Source: Halopseudomonas pelagia
GTDB taxonomy: Bacteria; Pseudomonadota; Gammaproteobacteria; Pseudomonadales; Pseudomonadaceae
DNA: 64,000 nucleotides
Direction of reading: 5' to 3'
Assembly: GCF_009497895.1 (NCBI RefSeq)
Contig: NZ_CP033116.1
Coordinates: 4,486,644-4,550,643, forward strand
The first letter of the stretch is position 1. Every line of letters begins with the position of its first letter. This document shows positions 29,182 to 39,545 of the stretch, piece after piece. The notes beneath the pieces are model-generated. The model saw only the letters and a list, made by a program, of their open reading frames with translations. It was not told where the DNA came from and made no database searches. Both the position numbers and the translations under genes were made by a program.

Positions 29182-30279
29182 TCAGGCGTGAGGCTGCTGC
29201 TGGGTGATGCAGTGAATATTGCCGCCACCAAGCAGAATCTCGCGGCCCGGCACCATCACTACCCGCCGATCCGGAAACAGCTGCTCCAGCACGGCTTTCG
29301 CCGGTTCGTCCTGCGGATCATCAAAGCAGGGCGCGATGATGCCGTCATTGACGATCAAAAAATTCACATAAGACCCAGCCAGCCGAATCGACGGATCGCG
29401 TGGCTGCGAGCCGGCGATCCGATCCACACCGGCACACTCTTCTGCGGTGGCGTAGAGCGGACCGGGAATCGGCATGCGGTGCACCTTGAGCTCGCGCCCC
29501 TGCGCATCACGACTGGCTTCCAGGATTCTCAATGCTTTCTGACAGCGATCGAAATTCGGATCTTCCGGATCATCGGTCCAGGCCAGCAACACTTCACCGG
29601 GCCGCACGAAACAGCAGAAATTGTCGACATGACCATCGGTCTCGTCGTTATACAGACCTTCCGGCAGCCAGATGACCTTGTCGATGCCCAGATGATCAGC
29701 CAGCTTTATTTCAATCTCCTCGCGCAACAGATGCGGGTTGCGATTGGGGTTAAGCAGGCACTCCTCGGTAGTAATCAGCGTGCCTTCACCATCTACATGA
29801 ATAGCACCACCCTCAAGTACAAACCCCTCAGTGCGATAGCGCGGGCTACGCACCAGGCCCAGGATTTTATCCGCGACCTGATCATCGCGCTGCCACGGCC
29901 AGTACAAACCACCGTTAAAGCCGCCCCAGGCATTGAAGGTCCAATCTACGCCGCGCAAGCCGCCATGGGGGTGGGTGACGAAGGTGGGGCCAGTGTCGCG
30001 CACCCAGGCGTCGTCTGTGGTCAACTCGACCACGCGGATACCCGGGTGGCTCAGCTGTAAATTGGCGTTTTCATATTGGGCGGCAGACACACAGACTGTC
30101 ACCGGCTCGAAGCTGGCAATTGCCCGCGCTACTTCGGCAAACGCGGCTTGCGCCGGCTTGGCGCCCAGGCGCCAATTATCCGGACGCTCGGGCCAGACCA
30201 TCCAGGTCTGGCTGTGCGGCGCCCATTCGGCGGGCATGCTGTAACCATCGGCGCGGGGCGTACTGTGCAAGGTATACAT
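29182..30279 (-). CDS. aguA: Agmatine deiminase
   Basis: Converts agmatine to N-carbamoylputrescine and ammonia. The 365-residue enzyme matches the pentein family: [12 protein letters not shown], the [20 protein letters not shown] segment, the [10 protein letters not shown] substrate motif and the catalytic Cys357 in [12 protein letters not shown], the P. aeruginosa AguA position. It lies 5 bp after aguB on the minus strand. Confidence 0.97.
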   Translation of the reverse strand: MYTLHSTPRADGYSMPAEWAPHSQTWMVWPERPDNWRLGAKPAQAAFAEVARAIASFEPVTVCVSAAQYENANLQLSHPGIRVVELTTDDAWVRDTGPTFVTHPHGGLRGVDWTFNAWGGFNGGLYWPWQRDDQVADKILGLVRSPRYRTEGFVLEGGAIHVDGEGTLITTEECLLNPNRNPHLLREEIEIKLADHLGIDKVIWLPEGLYNDETDGHVDNFCCFVRPGEVLLAWTDDPEDPNFDRCQKALRILEASRDAQGRELKVHRMPIPGPLYATAEECAGVDRIAGSQPRDPSIRLAGSYVNFLIVNDGIIAPCFDDPQDEPAKAVLEQLFPDRRVVMVPGREILLGGGNIHCITQQQPHA

Positions 30280-30284
30280 CGGGA

Positions 30285-31163
30285 TCAGGACTCCAGTGAA
30301 CCATCCAGGGTTTTAATCGGGCCATACAGGTTTGGCCGACGATCACGGAAGCTGCCCCAGGCGCTGCGGATATGCTCAAGCTGATCCAGGTCGAACTGCT
30401 GCACCAGCACACCCTCTTCGGTTTCGTTCAGTTCCTGGACCTTGGCCCCGAACTGATCGGCAATGAATGAGGAGCCATAGAAGGTAATGTCATAGTCGTC
30501 CTGCTCCTCGCGACCAATCCGGTTGCTCGCCACCAACGGCATCAGGTTGGCACCGGCATGGCCTTGCTGCACACGCTGCCAATGATCGCGCGAGGTAATG
30601 TTCGGGTCATGCGGCTCGCTGCCAATCGCGGTCGGATAGAACAGAATCTCCGCACCCATCAACGCCATGCTGCGCGCGCATTCCGGGAACCACTGATCCC
30701 AGCAGATACCCACGCCGATCTTGGCATACCGGGTCTGCCAGACCTTGAAACCGGTATCGCCAGGATTGAAATAATACTTTTCGTGGTACCCGGGGCCATC
30801 CGGGATATGGCTCTTGCGATACAAACCCAGATTGCTGCCGTCGGCATCGATGATCACAATACTGTTGAAGCGCGCACGCCCGGCCAGTTCGAAAAAGCTG
30901 ATCGGCAATACCACTTGCAGCTCTTTGGCCAAGGCCTTGAAGTGCGCAATCGCCGGATTCTGGTCGATCGTGGTGGCCAGTTGCAGATACTCAGCATTGG
31001 GTTTCTGACAGAAGTAGGGGGTTTCAAACAACTCCTGAATCAAAATGATCTGCGCGCCTTTGCCCGCAGCTTCGCGGACCAGCTTTTCGGCTTTATCAAT
31101 ATTGGCCTGGCGATCCCAAGAACAGCTCATCTGGGTAGCGGCAACAGTTACAAGACGACTCAT
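30285..31163 (-). CDS. aguB: N-carbamoylputrescine amidase
   Basis: Hydrolyses N-carbamoylputrescine to putrescine, CO2 and ammonia. The 292-residue nitrilase-family enzyme has the catalytic triad Glu44 ([11 protein letters not shown]), Lys117 (YRKSHIPDG) and Cys154 ([12 protein letters not shown]). The ATG at 31163 has a GAGAGAGA-type ribosome site; the longer frame to 31262 is not homologous. It forms an aguBA operon. In P. aeruginosa the TetR gene aguR precedes aguB; here an FAD oxidase gene is upstream instead. Confidence 0.97.
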   Translation of the reverse strand: MSRLVTVAATQMSCSWDRQANIDKAEKLVREAAGKGAQIILIQELFETPYFCQKPNAEYLQLATTIDQNPAIAHFKALAKELQVVLPISFFELAGRARFNSIVIIDADGSNLGLYRKSHIPDGPGYHEKYYFNPGDTGFKVWQTRYAKIGVGICWDQWFPECARSMALMGAEILFYPTAIGSEPHDPNITSRDHWQRVQQGHAGANLMPLVASNRIGREEQDDYDITFYGSSFIADQFGAKVQELNETEEGVLVQQFDLDQLEHIRSAWGSFRDRRPNLYGPIKTLDGSLES

Positions 31164-31287
31164 ATCTCTCTCCTGCACAACAAATAATAGGCTGCCGGAC
31201 AAGCCCGGCGGACAACAAAAAATACTGTCTAAACGGCATCTACTCTGATCACGTAGCGCCACATTGGCGCGCAGCTCTCACGTTCAA

Positions 31288-32553
31288 TCATCGCGCGTCG
31301 CGTATGCCATACCATAACAGGGCCAGCGCCCGAATGGCGGTTTGCAGCGCTGTTCCCTGCGGCACTGGCCTATGTTTGAGCCGTGCAAACAGATCAAAGC
31401 CCTGCTGCTGACCCATCACCGCATCAGCCATGAGCTTACCCGCCAGCCCGGCTAATGCGACACCCTGGCCAGAATAGCCCTGGGTAAAAAATACCCTATC
31501 ACCGAGCCGGCCGAAATGCGGGGCCTTACTGGCGGTCATGGCTACCTGGCCGCCCCAGAGGTATTCGAAATCCGCTTGCGCCAGCGCCGGAAACACTTGC
31601 GTCATGCGCTGCCGCATGGTCTGGCGCAAGGCTTCGGGGCGGGCGTCCCGGGCGCTGGCGCGCCCACCGAACAGCAAGCGGCCATCGGCGCTTAGCCGGT
31701 AGTAGTCGATCAGAGTATTCATATCGCATACCGCTGCGCGCGAAGGAATCAGCTGATCAGCCAGTTCGCCCAATGGCGCTGTCGCGCCAACATAACTGCC
31801 AATCGGCATAAAGCGGCGTTGATGCCAGGGCAGCAACTGGCCTATATAAGCATTGCCGGCAAGCAGCAGATGATCGGCTCTGACATGCCCCTGATCGGTA
31901 TGCACGGTCACGCCGGTGCTGTCCTGTTGGTAGCTCAGCACCGGCGAATGTTCAAACAGCGTTGCGCCATGCTCTTCAGCCGCCAGTGCCAATCCCAATA
32001 CATATTTCAGCGGATGCAGGTCGCCGCCGCCCATGTCCATGACGCCGGCCTGATAGTCGGCATTGAGCAGACCCTGCAAGCTGTCCCGATCATGAAAGGC
32101 CAGTTGGTCGTAGCCTAGCTCTTCCAGGCTCGCCTGCCAGGCTTTCAACTCAGGCACATGCCTCGGTTTGTTGGCGACGAGCAAAATGCCCTGTTTGAGT
32201 TCGCACTCAATCGCATATTCCGCTACGCGTTTACGCAATAACTCCACGCCGGCGAGGCTCAACTGCCAGAGTTCTCGGGCCTGTTCGGCGCCGAGTTGTT
32301 TTTCCAGTGCAGCCTGATCCGCTGCCAATCCGGGGTTAATCTGCCCGCCGTTGCGCCCAGAACATCCCCAGCCCACGTGTTCTGCTTCAATCAGCGATAC
32401 TGTTCTCCCCGCTTTTGCCAGCTCGAGTGCGGCCGATACGCCGGTGAATCCGCCGCCGACCACACAGACGTCCACGCGGTGTTCGCCCTGCAATGTCGAG
32501 CGGGTTTTTTGTGGGGGAATGCTGGAATGGTACCAGGAGTCGTGTTCTGTCAT
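31288..32553 (-). CDS. FAD-dependent amine oxidoreductase (PuuB/PauB-like, gamma-glutamylputrescine oxidase)
   Basis: A 421-residue DAO-family flavoprotein. The dinucleotide fold is VDVCVVGGGFTGVSAALELAK, followed by GWGCSGRNGGQINPGL and the C-terminal FAD motif FFTQGYSGQGVALAGLAGKL. The position between spuI and aguBA indicates oxidation of gamma-glutamylated polyamines to the aldehyde. Substrate specificity cannot be read from the sequence. In P. aeruginosa the equivalent slot holds aguR and another binding-protein gene, so this is a local content difference. Confidence 0.88.
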   Translation of the reverse strand: MTEHDSWYHSSIPPQKTRSTLQGEHRVDVCVVGGGFTGVSAALELAKAGRTVSLIEAEHVGWGCSGRNGGQINPGLAADQAALEKQLGAEQARELWQLSLAGVELLRKRVAEYAIECELKQGILLVANKPRHVPELKAWQASLEELGYDQLAFHDRDSLQGLLNADYQAGVMDMGGGDLHPLKYVLGLALAAEEHGATLFEHSPVLSYQQDSTGVTVHTDQGHVRADHLLLAGNAYIGQLLPWHQRRFMPIGSYVGATAPLGELADQLIPSRAAVCDMNTLIDYYRLSADGRLLFGGRASARDARPEALRQTMRQRMTQVFPALAQADFEYLWGGQVAMTASKAPHFGRLGDRVFFTQGYSGQGVALAGLAGKLMADAVMGQQQGFDLFARLKHRPVPQGTALQTAIRALALLWYGIRDAR

Positions 32554-32601
32554 TTTCTACACCGTGCCTTTTTGATTCTGCTTCGGCGTGCAGCCGCGCC
32601 A

Positions 32602-32698
32602 CTTCCGTTGGCCCTGCCTGGACACGCTCGGCGCCCTCCCTGGGCGCTCGGCATCGCACATCCCTGTGCTCTGACGGTCCAGGCAGGGCCACCGGAAG
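32602..32698 (-). repeat. Hairpin element E1: conserved core with private 22-bp arms
   Basis: Outer arms 32602-32623 and 32677-32698 pair over 21 of 22 positions (mismatch at 32608). The 53-nt interior contains two small hairpins, GCGCCC/GGGCGC (32631-32636, 32642-32647) and GCACA/TGTGC (32656-32660, 32665-32669). The core from GACACGC (32621) to GACGGTC (32679) recurs, inverted and with three substitutions, in element E2, but the outer arm sequences are unrelated. The predicted fold is a three-way junction. The strand label is arbitrary. Confidence 0.85.
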
Positions 32699-32772
32699 CG
32701 TCGCACCTAAATCACTGTGCATGCTGAAAAAATCACCAACCCAGGTTTTCGAGCTGCCACACCTACGCATAT

Positions 32773-32885
32773 GGTCTTGGCGTCGGCTGCCCTATGCGTG
32801 ACCGTCAGAGCACATGGATGTGCGATGCCGAGCGCCCAGGGAGGGCAGCGAGCGTGTCGCGCATAGGGCAGCCGACGCCAAGACC
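32773..32885 (+). repeat. Hairpin element E2: same core, different perfect 26-bp arms
   Basis: Arms 32773-32798 and 32860-32885 are perfectly complementary over 26 bp. The 61-nt interior is the reverse complement of the E1 core with three substitutions over about 59 nt. Its internal hairpins are GCACAT/ATGTGC (32810-32815, 32818-32823) and GCCC/GGGC (32834-32837, 32843-32846). The arms share no sequence with those of E1, yet both pairs are self-complementary. E1 and E2 are 74 bp apart and oppositely oriented. Confidence 0.88.
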
Positions 32886-32962
32886 CAGCACGGAGCCAGA
32901 CCAAAACAAAAACAAACACCAAAACCAAATCAAGACCGACCAACAACCCCCACACAACAAAA

Positions 32963-32981
32963 TCCCGCCACAAGGACGGGA
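32963..32981 (-). terminator. Terminator downstream of spuI
   Basis: On the minus strand, TCCCGTCC and GGCGGGA form a GC-rich stem with a short TTGT loop and one bulge. It is followed by the T-rich TTTTGTTGTG. It lies about 20 bp after the spuI stop codon. Confidence 0.6.
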
Positions 32982-33002
32982 CTATGTATTACAGAGCCAA
33001 GG

Positions 33003-34412
33003 TCAGACAGTATGCAAATACCACATATATTCCAGATCCGAGATAGTCCGCTCGAACTCCTCCTGCTCGCTCTCCTTGCACAGCACAAACACGTCCAGAT
33101 ACTCCTCGCCAATGTACTCTTTCATGACGGCAGAGTTTTCCAGCGCACGCAGTGCATCACGCAGGTTGGTAGGCAGGGACGCCTCGTGCTGATCGTAGGC
33201 GTTGCCCTCGGTCATCTCCGGCGGCTCGATCTTGTTGCTGATGCCGTAGTGAATTGCCGAAAGCAACGCAGCCATCAACAGGTACGGGTTGGCATCGGCG
33301 CCAGCCAAGCGATGCTCGATACGCATCGATTCCGGATCACCGCCTGGCACGCGAACGGCCACAGTGCGGTTATCAATGCCCCAGGTCGGCGCGCAGGGCA
33401 CAAAGAAGCTCGGGCTGAAACGACGGTAAGAGTTCACGTTCGGGCAGAGAAAGGCCATATATTCCGGCAACGTCTGCAACAGACCGCCAATCGCCCAACG
33501 CAGCGTATCGCTTAAAGTACCGTCGGCATTCGGCGCAAAAACGTTAACACCCAGCTCGTCGACCAGACTGATATGCACGTGCATGCCATTGCCGGCCTGA
33601 TCGTAATAAGGCTTGGCCATGAAGGTGGTGTCCATTTCATGGTCGTAGGCGACGTTCTTGATCACGCGCTTGAGTAATACGTTGTGATCACAGGCAACCA
33701 CCGGATCGTCCACGTGGTGCAGGTTGACCTCGAACTGACCGGGTGCTGATTCCGCTACAATGGCGTCTGCGGGGATGTCCTGCTCGTGGGCAGCCTCGAT
33801 GACGTCCTGGAGGAATTCAGCGTACTCATCCAGGTCATCCATGGAATAGACCTGAACGGAGTTCGGACGCTTGCCAGACATTGGCGAGCGTGGTGGTTGC
33901 GGGCGACCAGTGATGTTCTCCTGATCGATCAGGTAAAACTCCAATTCGAAAGCCGAGACCGGCGTCAGCCCCAACTCGCTAAAGCGTTTAACGATACGTT
34001 GCAGTACATAACGCGGATCGGCAAAAAATGGCGTTTTGCGGTCCAGTTCGTACATGGTCATTAATAGCTGACCTGTTGGACGCTTCTGCCAAGGTTCGAC
34101 GCACAGAGTACCGGGGATGGGCAGGCAGACCCGGTCCGCGTCGCCGATTTCCAGACCCAGACCGGTTTCTTCCACCGTGGTGCCCTGGATATTCAAGGCG
34201 AAGATGGAGGCCGGGAGAGCAATACCTTTTTCGTAGGCTTTCAAAAGGGCCGAACGGTCGATACGCTTGCCACGTACGATGCCGTTCATATCTGCAATCA
34301 GCAGATCAATGAAGTGGATTTCCGGATGCTCGGCCAGAAAGGCCTCCGCTTCCTGGACACTGACGGGTTCAGCGATGGCTGCCGCAGTATCCGCTCCGGT
34401 TAGGGATGGCAT
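33003..34412 (-). CDS. spuI: Gamma-glutamylpolyamine synthetase SpuI (glutamine synthetase family)
   Basis: ATP-dependent ligase that glutamylates polyamines, like E. coli PuuA. The 469 residues have the GS beta-grasp and catalytic domains: HFIDLLIADMNGIVRGKRID, the ELEFYLID glutamate-binding strand, GQFEVNLHHVDDPVVACDH, FMAKPYYDQAGNGMHVHIS and RRFSPSFFVPCAPTWGIDNR. The adenylylation loop of true GlnA is absent. It is divergent from spuA across a 272-bp AT-rich gap, the order seen in P. aeruginosa (spuI next to spuA). Confidence 0.93.
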   Translation of the reverse strand: MPSLTGADTAAAIAEPVSVQEAEAFLAEHPEIHFIDLLIADMNGIVRGKRIDRSALLKAYEKGIALPASIFALNIQGTTVEETGLGLEIGDADRVCLPIPGTLCVEPWQKRPTGQLLMTMYELDRKTPFFADPRYVLQRIVKRFSELGLTPVSAFELEFYLIDQENITGRPQPPRSPMSGKRPNSVQVYSMDDLDEYAEFLQDVIEAAHEQDIPADAIVAESAPGQFEVNLHHVDDPVVACDHNVLLKRVIKNVAYDHEMDTTFMAKPYYDQAGNGMHVHISLVDELGVNVFAPNADGTLSDTLRWAIGGLLQTLPEYMAFLCPNVNSYRRFSPSFFVPCAPTWGIDNRTVAVRVPGGDPESMRIEHRLAGADANPYLLMAALLSAIHYGISNKIEPPEMTEGNAYDQHEASLPTNLRDALRALENSAVMKEYIGEEYLDVFVLCKESEQEEFERTISDLEYMWYLHTV

Positions 34413-34684
34413 GAGATGTCACCTGTTGTTTGTAAAATATATCAATCACGTTGGCACTAGGAACAGAGTAAATCCGAAAGGCCATGATGAGTCAATAGAA
34501 TCAAGATTGCACAAATGCAGTGCAGCGCGCACCAAATAGGGCCGTAGAGCGGGCTTAGAGGCATTTCCAGCAGCCCTATCAGCCTGGCGATTTTGGCTTT
34601 TGTGTAAAGTATTTTTTGTTGCTATTGTATAAAAAATTGAACAACATCGAATTCATGTACGTTATTCACTACAGGCTTTGACTC
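34413..34684. promoter_or_regulatory. Divergent spuI/spuA control region
   Basis: AT-rich 272-bp gap between two divergently transcribed polyamine genes. Best spuA promoter candidate: TTGTGT (34600-34605) and TATTGT (34623-34628) at 17-bp spacing, about 56 bp upstream of the ATG; both boxes match the consensus only partly. No perfect operator palindrome was recognised. Confidence 0.35.
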
Positions 34685-35446
34685 ATGTCCGTCGTCCGAA
34701 AGCCCCTGATTGGCATTACCTGCTGCACCGATCAGTTGGGTCTGCACCCTTTCCATATAGTAGGTGAAAAATACATCCTTGGCGTCGTCGATGGCGCAGG
34801 GGGTTTGCCGCTGCTGATTCCCGCCCTGGGTGAGCAGATTGGCTTCGAGCAGTTGCTTGATACCCTCGACGGCATCATGTTCACCGGCTCGCCGTCGAAT
34901 GTGGAGCCGCATCATTATAATGGCCAACCCAGCGCCGAAGGCACCCGTCACGACGCCAAGCGCGACGCCACCACCCTGCCTTTGATTAAAGCCGCGATAG
35001 ACCGGGGCGTCCCGGTGCTGTGCATTTGTCGTGGCTTCCAGGAAATGAATGTCGCCTTTGGCGGCACCCTGCACCAGCGTCTGTATGAAGTGGGCGGCTT
35101 TATCGAACACCGCGAAAACAAGGAGCATCCTGTCGAGCAACAATATGGCCTGTCGCATGAAGTCCATATTGAGCCAGGGGGTCTACTCTATGAACTGTCA
35201 GGCCGCAACTCGGCACAGGTCAATTCCCTGCACACCCAGGGCGTCGACCAGTTGGCACCCGGCTTGCGGCCTGAAGCAACAGCTCCAGATGGGTTGGTCG
35301 AGGCATTCTCGGTCAGCCAGGCAAGCAATTTCGCGCTGGGCGTGCAATGGCATCCGGAATGGAAGGTAAAGGAAAACGCCTTCTATCTGTCGATCTTCAA
35401 GGCGTTTGGTGACGCCTGCCGGGCACGTTCAAACAGGCATTCCTGA
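34685..35446 (+). CDS. spuA: Gamma-glutamyl-GABA hydrolase SpuA (class I glutamine amidotransferase-like)
   Basis: Releases GABA (or its analogs) and glutamate from gamma-glutamyl derivatives, like E. coli PuuD. The 253-residue peptidase C26-type domain has nucleophile Cys115 in VPVLCICRGFQEMNVAFGG and the His-Glu pair in GVQWHPEWK. The oxyanion region is GIMFTGSPSNVEP. It is 7 bp upstream of spuB, in one operon. Confidence 0.95.
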   Translation: MSVVRKPLIGITCCTDQLGLHPFHIVGEKYILGVVDGAGGLPLLIPALGEQIGFEQLLDTLDGIMFTGSPSNVEPHHYNGQPSAEGTRHDAKRDATTLPLIKAAIDRGVPVLCICRGFQEMNVAFGGTLHQRLYEVGGFIEHRENKEHPVEQQYGLSHEVHIEPGGLLYELSGRNSAQVNSLHTQGVDQLAPGLRPEATAPDGLVEAFSVSQASNFALGVQWHPEWKVKENAFYLSIFKAFGDACRARSNRHS

Positions 35447-35453
35447 GGGATTT

Positions 35454-36800
35454 ATGAACAAGATTGAAGCGTGGCTTAAAGAGAACAAGATTACCGAAGT
35501 AGAATGCATGGTCAGCGATCTGACCGGTATCGCCCGGGGCAAAATCGCCCCCACCATGAAATTTATATCCGAGAAGGGCATGCGTCTGCCCGAAAGTATT
35601 CTGCTGCAATCGGTGACCGGCGATTACGTCGAAGACGACATCTATTACGACCTGCTCGACCCGGCCGATATCGACATGATCTGTAAGCCGGATGACAGCG
35701 CTGTCTATCTGGTGCCATGGGCTTTGGAGCCGACGGCGCAGATCATTCATGACTGCTACGACAAGGCCGGCGAGCCAATTGAAATGTCGCCACGCAACAT
35801 TCTCAAAAAGATCCTCAAGATGTATGCCGACAAGGGCTGGCAGCCCCTGGTTGCGCCTGAGATGGAATTTTATCTGACCAAGCGCAATGAAGATCCAGAT
35901 CTGCCGCTGCAACCACCGGTGGGCCGGTCGGGCCGCCAGGAGACCGGCCGCCAGTCGTTCTCGATCGATGCCGCCAACGAATTTGATCCGCTGTTTGAAG
36001 ATATGTACGACTGGTGCGAGGCGCAGGGCCTGGATCTGGATACGCTGATCCACGAAGAGGGCACCGCGCAGATGGAAATCAACTTCCGTCACGGCGACCC
36101 GCTGCATTTGGCTGACCAGATTCTGGTGTTCAAGCGCACCATGCGCGAGGCCGCGCTCAAGCACGATATGACCGCGACCTTTATGGCCAAGCCGATCACC
36201 AACGAGCCTGGCAGCGCCATGCACTTGCACCAGAGCATCGTCGATCGCAAGACCGGGCAGAACATATTCTCCAATGAAGATGGGAGCATGAGCGAGCTGT
36301 TCCTGCATCATATCGGCGGCTTGCAGCGTTACATCCCTGAGGTGCTGCCGCTGTTCGCGCCAAACGTGAACTCCTTCCGCCGCTTCCTGCCGGACACTTC
36401 CGCGCCAGTAAACGTCGAATGGGGCGAAGAGAACCGCACCGCCGGCTTGCGTGTGCCCGACTCTACGCCGCAGAACCGCCGTGTGGAAAACCGCCTGCCC
36501 GGCGCCGATGCCAACCCTTACATCGCCATTGCCGCGAGTTTGCTCTGCGGCTATCTGGGCATGGTCGGCAGAATGGAGCCATCGGCACCCGTCAAGGGTC
36601 GTGCCTATGAGCGCCGCAACCTGCGTCTGCCGCTGACCCTCGAATCGGCGCTGGAGCGTATGGAGCAATGTGCTGACGTGGAAGCGGTACTCGGCAGCAA
36701 GTTCTGCCGTGGCTACGTCGCCGTCAAACGCGTTGAGCACGAGAATTACAAGCGCGTGATCAGCTCCTGGGAGCGCGAGTTCCTGCTGCTAAGCGTCTGA
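35454..36800 (+). CDS. spuB: Gamma-glutamylpolyamine synthetase SpuB (glutamine synthetase family)
   Basis: Second GS-like ligase of the cluster, 448 residues. It has VECMVSDLTGIARGKIAPT, the EMEFYLTKRNEDPDLPL strand, EEGTAQMEINFRHGDPLHLA, FMAKPITNEPGSAMHLHQS and NSFRRFLPDTSAPVNVEWG. It is clearly divergent in sequence from spuI, so it is a paralog and not a duplicate copy. The ATG at 35454 follows a GAGGGA site. P. aeruginosa has a family of such synthetases with different polyamine preferences; the substrate here is not determinable by eye. Confidence 0.94.
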   Translation: MNKIEAWLKENKITEVECMVSDLTGIARGKIAPTMKFISEKGMRLPESILLQSVTGDYVEDDIYYDLLDPADIDMICKPDDSAVYLVPWALEPTAQIIHDCYDKAGEPIEMSPRNILKKILKMYADKGWQPLVAPEMEFYLTKRNEDPDLPLQPPVGRSGRQETGRQSFSIDAANEFDPLFEDMYDWCEAQGLDLDTLIHEEGTAQMEINFRHGDPLHLADQILVFKRTMREAALKHDMTATFMAKPITNEPGSAMHLHQSIVDRKTGQNIFSNEDGSMSELFLHHIGGLQRYIPEVLPLFAPNVNSFRRFLPDTSAPVNVEWGEENRTAGLRVPDSTPQNRRVENRLPGADANPYIAIAASLLCGYLGMVGRMEPSAPVKGRAYERRNLRLPLTLESALERMEQCADVEAVLGSKFCRGYVAVKRVEHENYKRVISSWEREFLLLSV

Positions 36801-36891
36801 TTAAGCGTTATCAAAGTGCGCCCGGGCCGGGCGCCTTCGACATTGACATCGGCATGCGGAGCCCAGGCATGCCGAAGGCAAGGAGTATCGA

Positions 36892-38265
36892 ATGAGCAAC
36901 GAAACCCATTACAGCACTGCCCAACTGCAAGCCATGGATGCAGCGCATTACCTGCACCCGTTCACCGATCACAAGGAACTGGGCGAGCGCGGCACACGTA
37001 TTATCGAGCGCGCCCAGGGCGTGTATCTGTGGGACAGCGAAGGCAACCAGATACTCGACGGCATGGCTGGATTGTGGTGCGTGAGTATCGGCTATGGCCG
37101 CACCGAGTTGGCCGATGCTGCCTATAAGCAAATGCTTGAGCTGCCCTATTACAACAGCTTTTTCCAGTGCGCAAACCCACCTGCGGTCAAGCTGGCCACG
37201 GCCATCGCCGAAATCGCCCCGGCGCACATGAACCATGTATTTTTCACCGGTTCAGGCTCTGAGGCCAACGACACCGTACTGCGCATGGTCCGCCGCTACT
37301 GGGATCTGCAGGGCAAGCCGACCAAGAAAACCATTATCGGCCGCGTCAACGGCTACCACGGTTCTACCGTCGCGGGCGCCAGCCTGGGCGGCATGTCGGT
37401 CATGCATGAACAGGGTGATCTACCCATCCCCGGTATTGTGCATATTCCGCAGCCCTACTGGTTCGGTGAGGGAGGCGACATGAGCCCGGATGAATTTGGT
37501 ATCTGGGCCGCGCAGCAACTGGAGGCAAAAATCCAGGAGCTGGGTGAGGATCAGGTCGCCGCCTTTATCGCCGAACCCATCCAGGGCGCGGGCGGGGTGA
37601 TCATCCCACCGGATACCTACTGGCCGGAGATCAAACGCATTCTGGCCAGATACGACATTCTGCTGGTCATGGACGAAGTGATCTGCGGCTTTGGCCGTAC
37701 GGGCGAATGGTTCGGTAGCCAGTATTACGACCTCAAACCCGACCTGATGCCGATTGCCAAGGGCATGACCTCAGGTTACCTGCCCATGGGTGGCGTTATC
37801 GTTGGCGAACGGGTGGCCAAGGCCTTGATCGATCAGGGCGGGGAATTTTTCCACGGCTACACTTACTCAGGCCACCCGGTTGCGGCCGCAGTGGGTCTGG
37901 AAAATCTGCGAATACTGCGCGACGAGAAAATCGTCGAGTATGTAAAGCAGGAAGCGGCACCGTATTTGCAAAGCAGAATAGCCCAACTGGCGGAACATCG
38001 TCTGGTGGGTGAAGTACGCGGTGTAGGCCTGCTCGGCGCCATCGAGCTGGTCAGCGACAAAGCCACGCGTGCACGCTTTGCCGAAAAAGGCGCGGCTGGT
38101 TCGATCTGCCGCGACATGTGTGTCCGCAACGGGCTGGTGATGCGCGCGGTAGGTGACACCATGATCATGTCTCCGCCTCTGGTTATCACCACGGCGGAGA
38201 TCGATGAGATGGTGAGCAAGATCTGGCGTTGTCTGGATCTGACGGCTGAGCAACTGGGCGTGTAA
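36892..38265 (+). CDS. spuC: Polyamine:pyruvate aminotransferase SpuC
   Basis: Class III PLP-dependent transaminase of 457 residues that deaminates putrescine and cadaverine using pyruvate. Key parts are GLWCVSIGYGR, the FFTGSGSEANDTVLRMVR phosphate-binding segment, LLVMDEVICGFGRTG and the PLP lysine near residue 290 (PIAKGMTSGYLPMGG). It follows spuB by ~90 bp in the same direction and provides a non-glutamylated route for putrescine. Confidence 0.95.
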   Translation: MSNETHYSTAQLQAMDAAHYLHPFTDHKELGERGTRIIERAQGVYLWDSEGNQILDGMAGLWCVSIGYGRTELADAAYKQMLELPYYNSFFQCANPPAVKLATAIAEIAPAHMNHVFFTGSGSEANDTVLRMVRRYWDLQGKPTKKTIIGRVNGYHGSTVAGASLGGMSVMHEQGDLPIPGIVHIPQPYWFGEGGDMSPDEFGIWAAQQLEAKIQELGEDQVAAFIAEPIQGAGGVIIPPDTYWPEIKRILARYDILLVMDEVICGFGRTGEWFGSQYYDLKPDLMPIAKGMTSGYLPMGGVIVGERVAKALIDQGGEFFHGYTYSGHPVAAAVGLENLRILRDEKIVEYVKQEAAPYLQSRIAQLAEHRLVGEVRGVGLLGAIELVSDKATRARFAEKGAAGSICRDMCVRNGLVMRAVGDTMIMSPPLVITTAEIDEMVSKIWRCLDLTAEQLGV

Positions 38266-39438
<1,173 letters not shown>

Positions 39439-39545
39439 TAACGAAAACAACGGTAATCTGAACCGGCCGGCGCAATGAGGCACCGGCCAACAGCAAAAAA
39501 ACAGACCAGGCCCATACCGGGCTGGAGTCTGCAAGAGGAGAAGTC

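Larger units (their letters stand above)
32554..33002. other. 449-bp gene-free interval between spuI and the FAD oxidase gene
   Basis: No open frame here looks coding. The interval contains two inverted hairpin elements (32602-32698 and 32773-32885), an A/C-rich, G-poor tract on the plus strand (about 32899-32962) and a minus-strand terminator hairpin (32963-32981). The promoter of the oxidase gene should also lie here but none is obvious. Confidence 0.85.
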
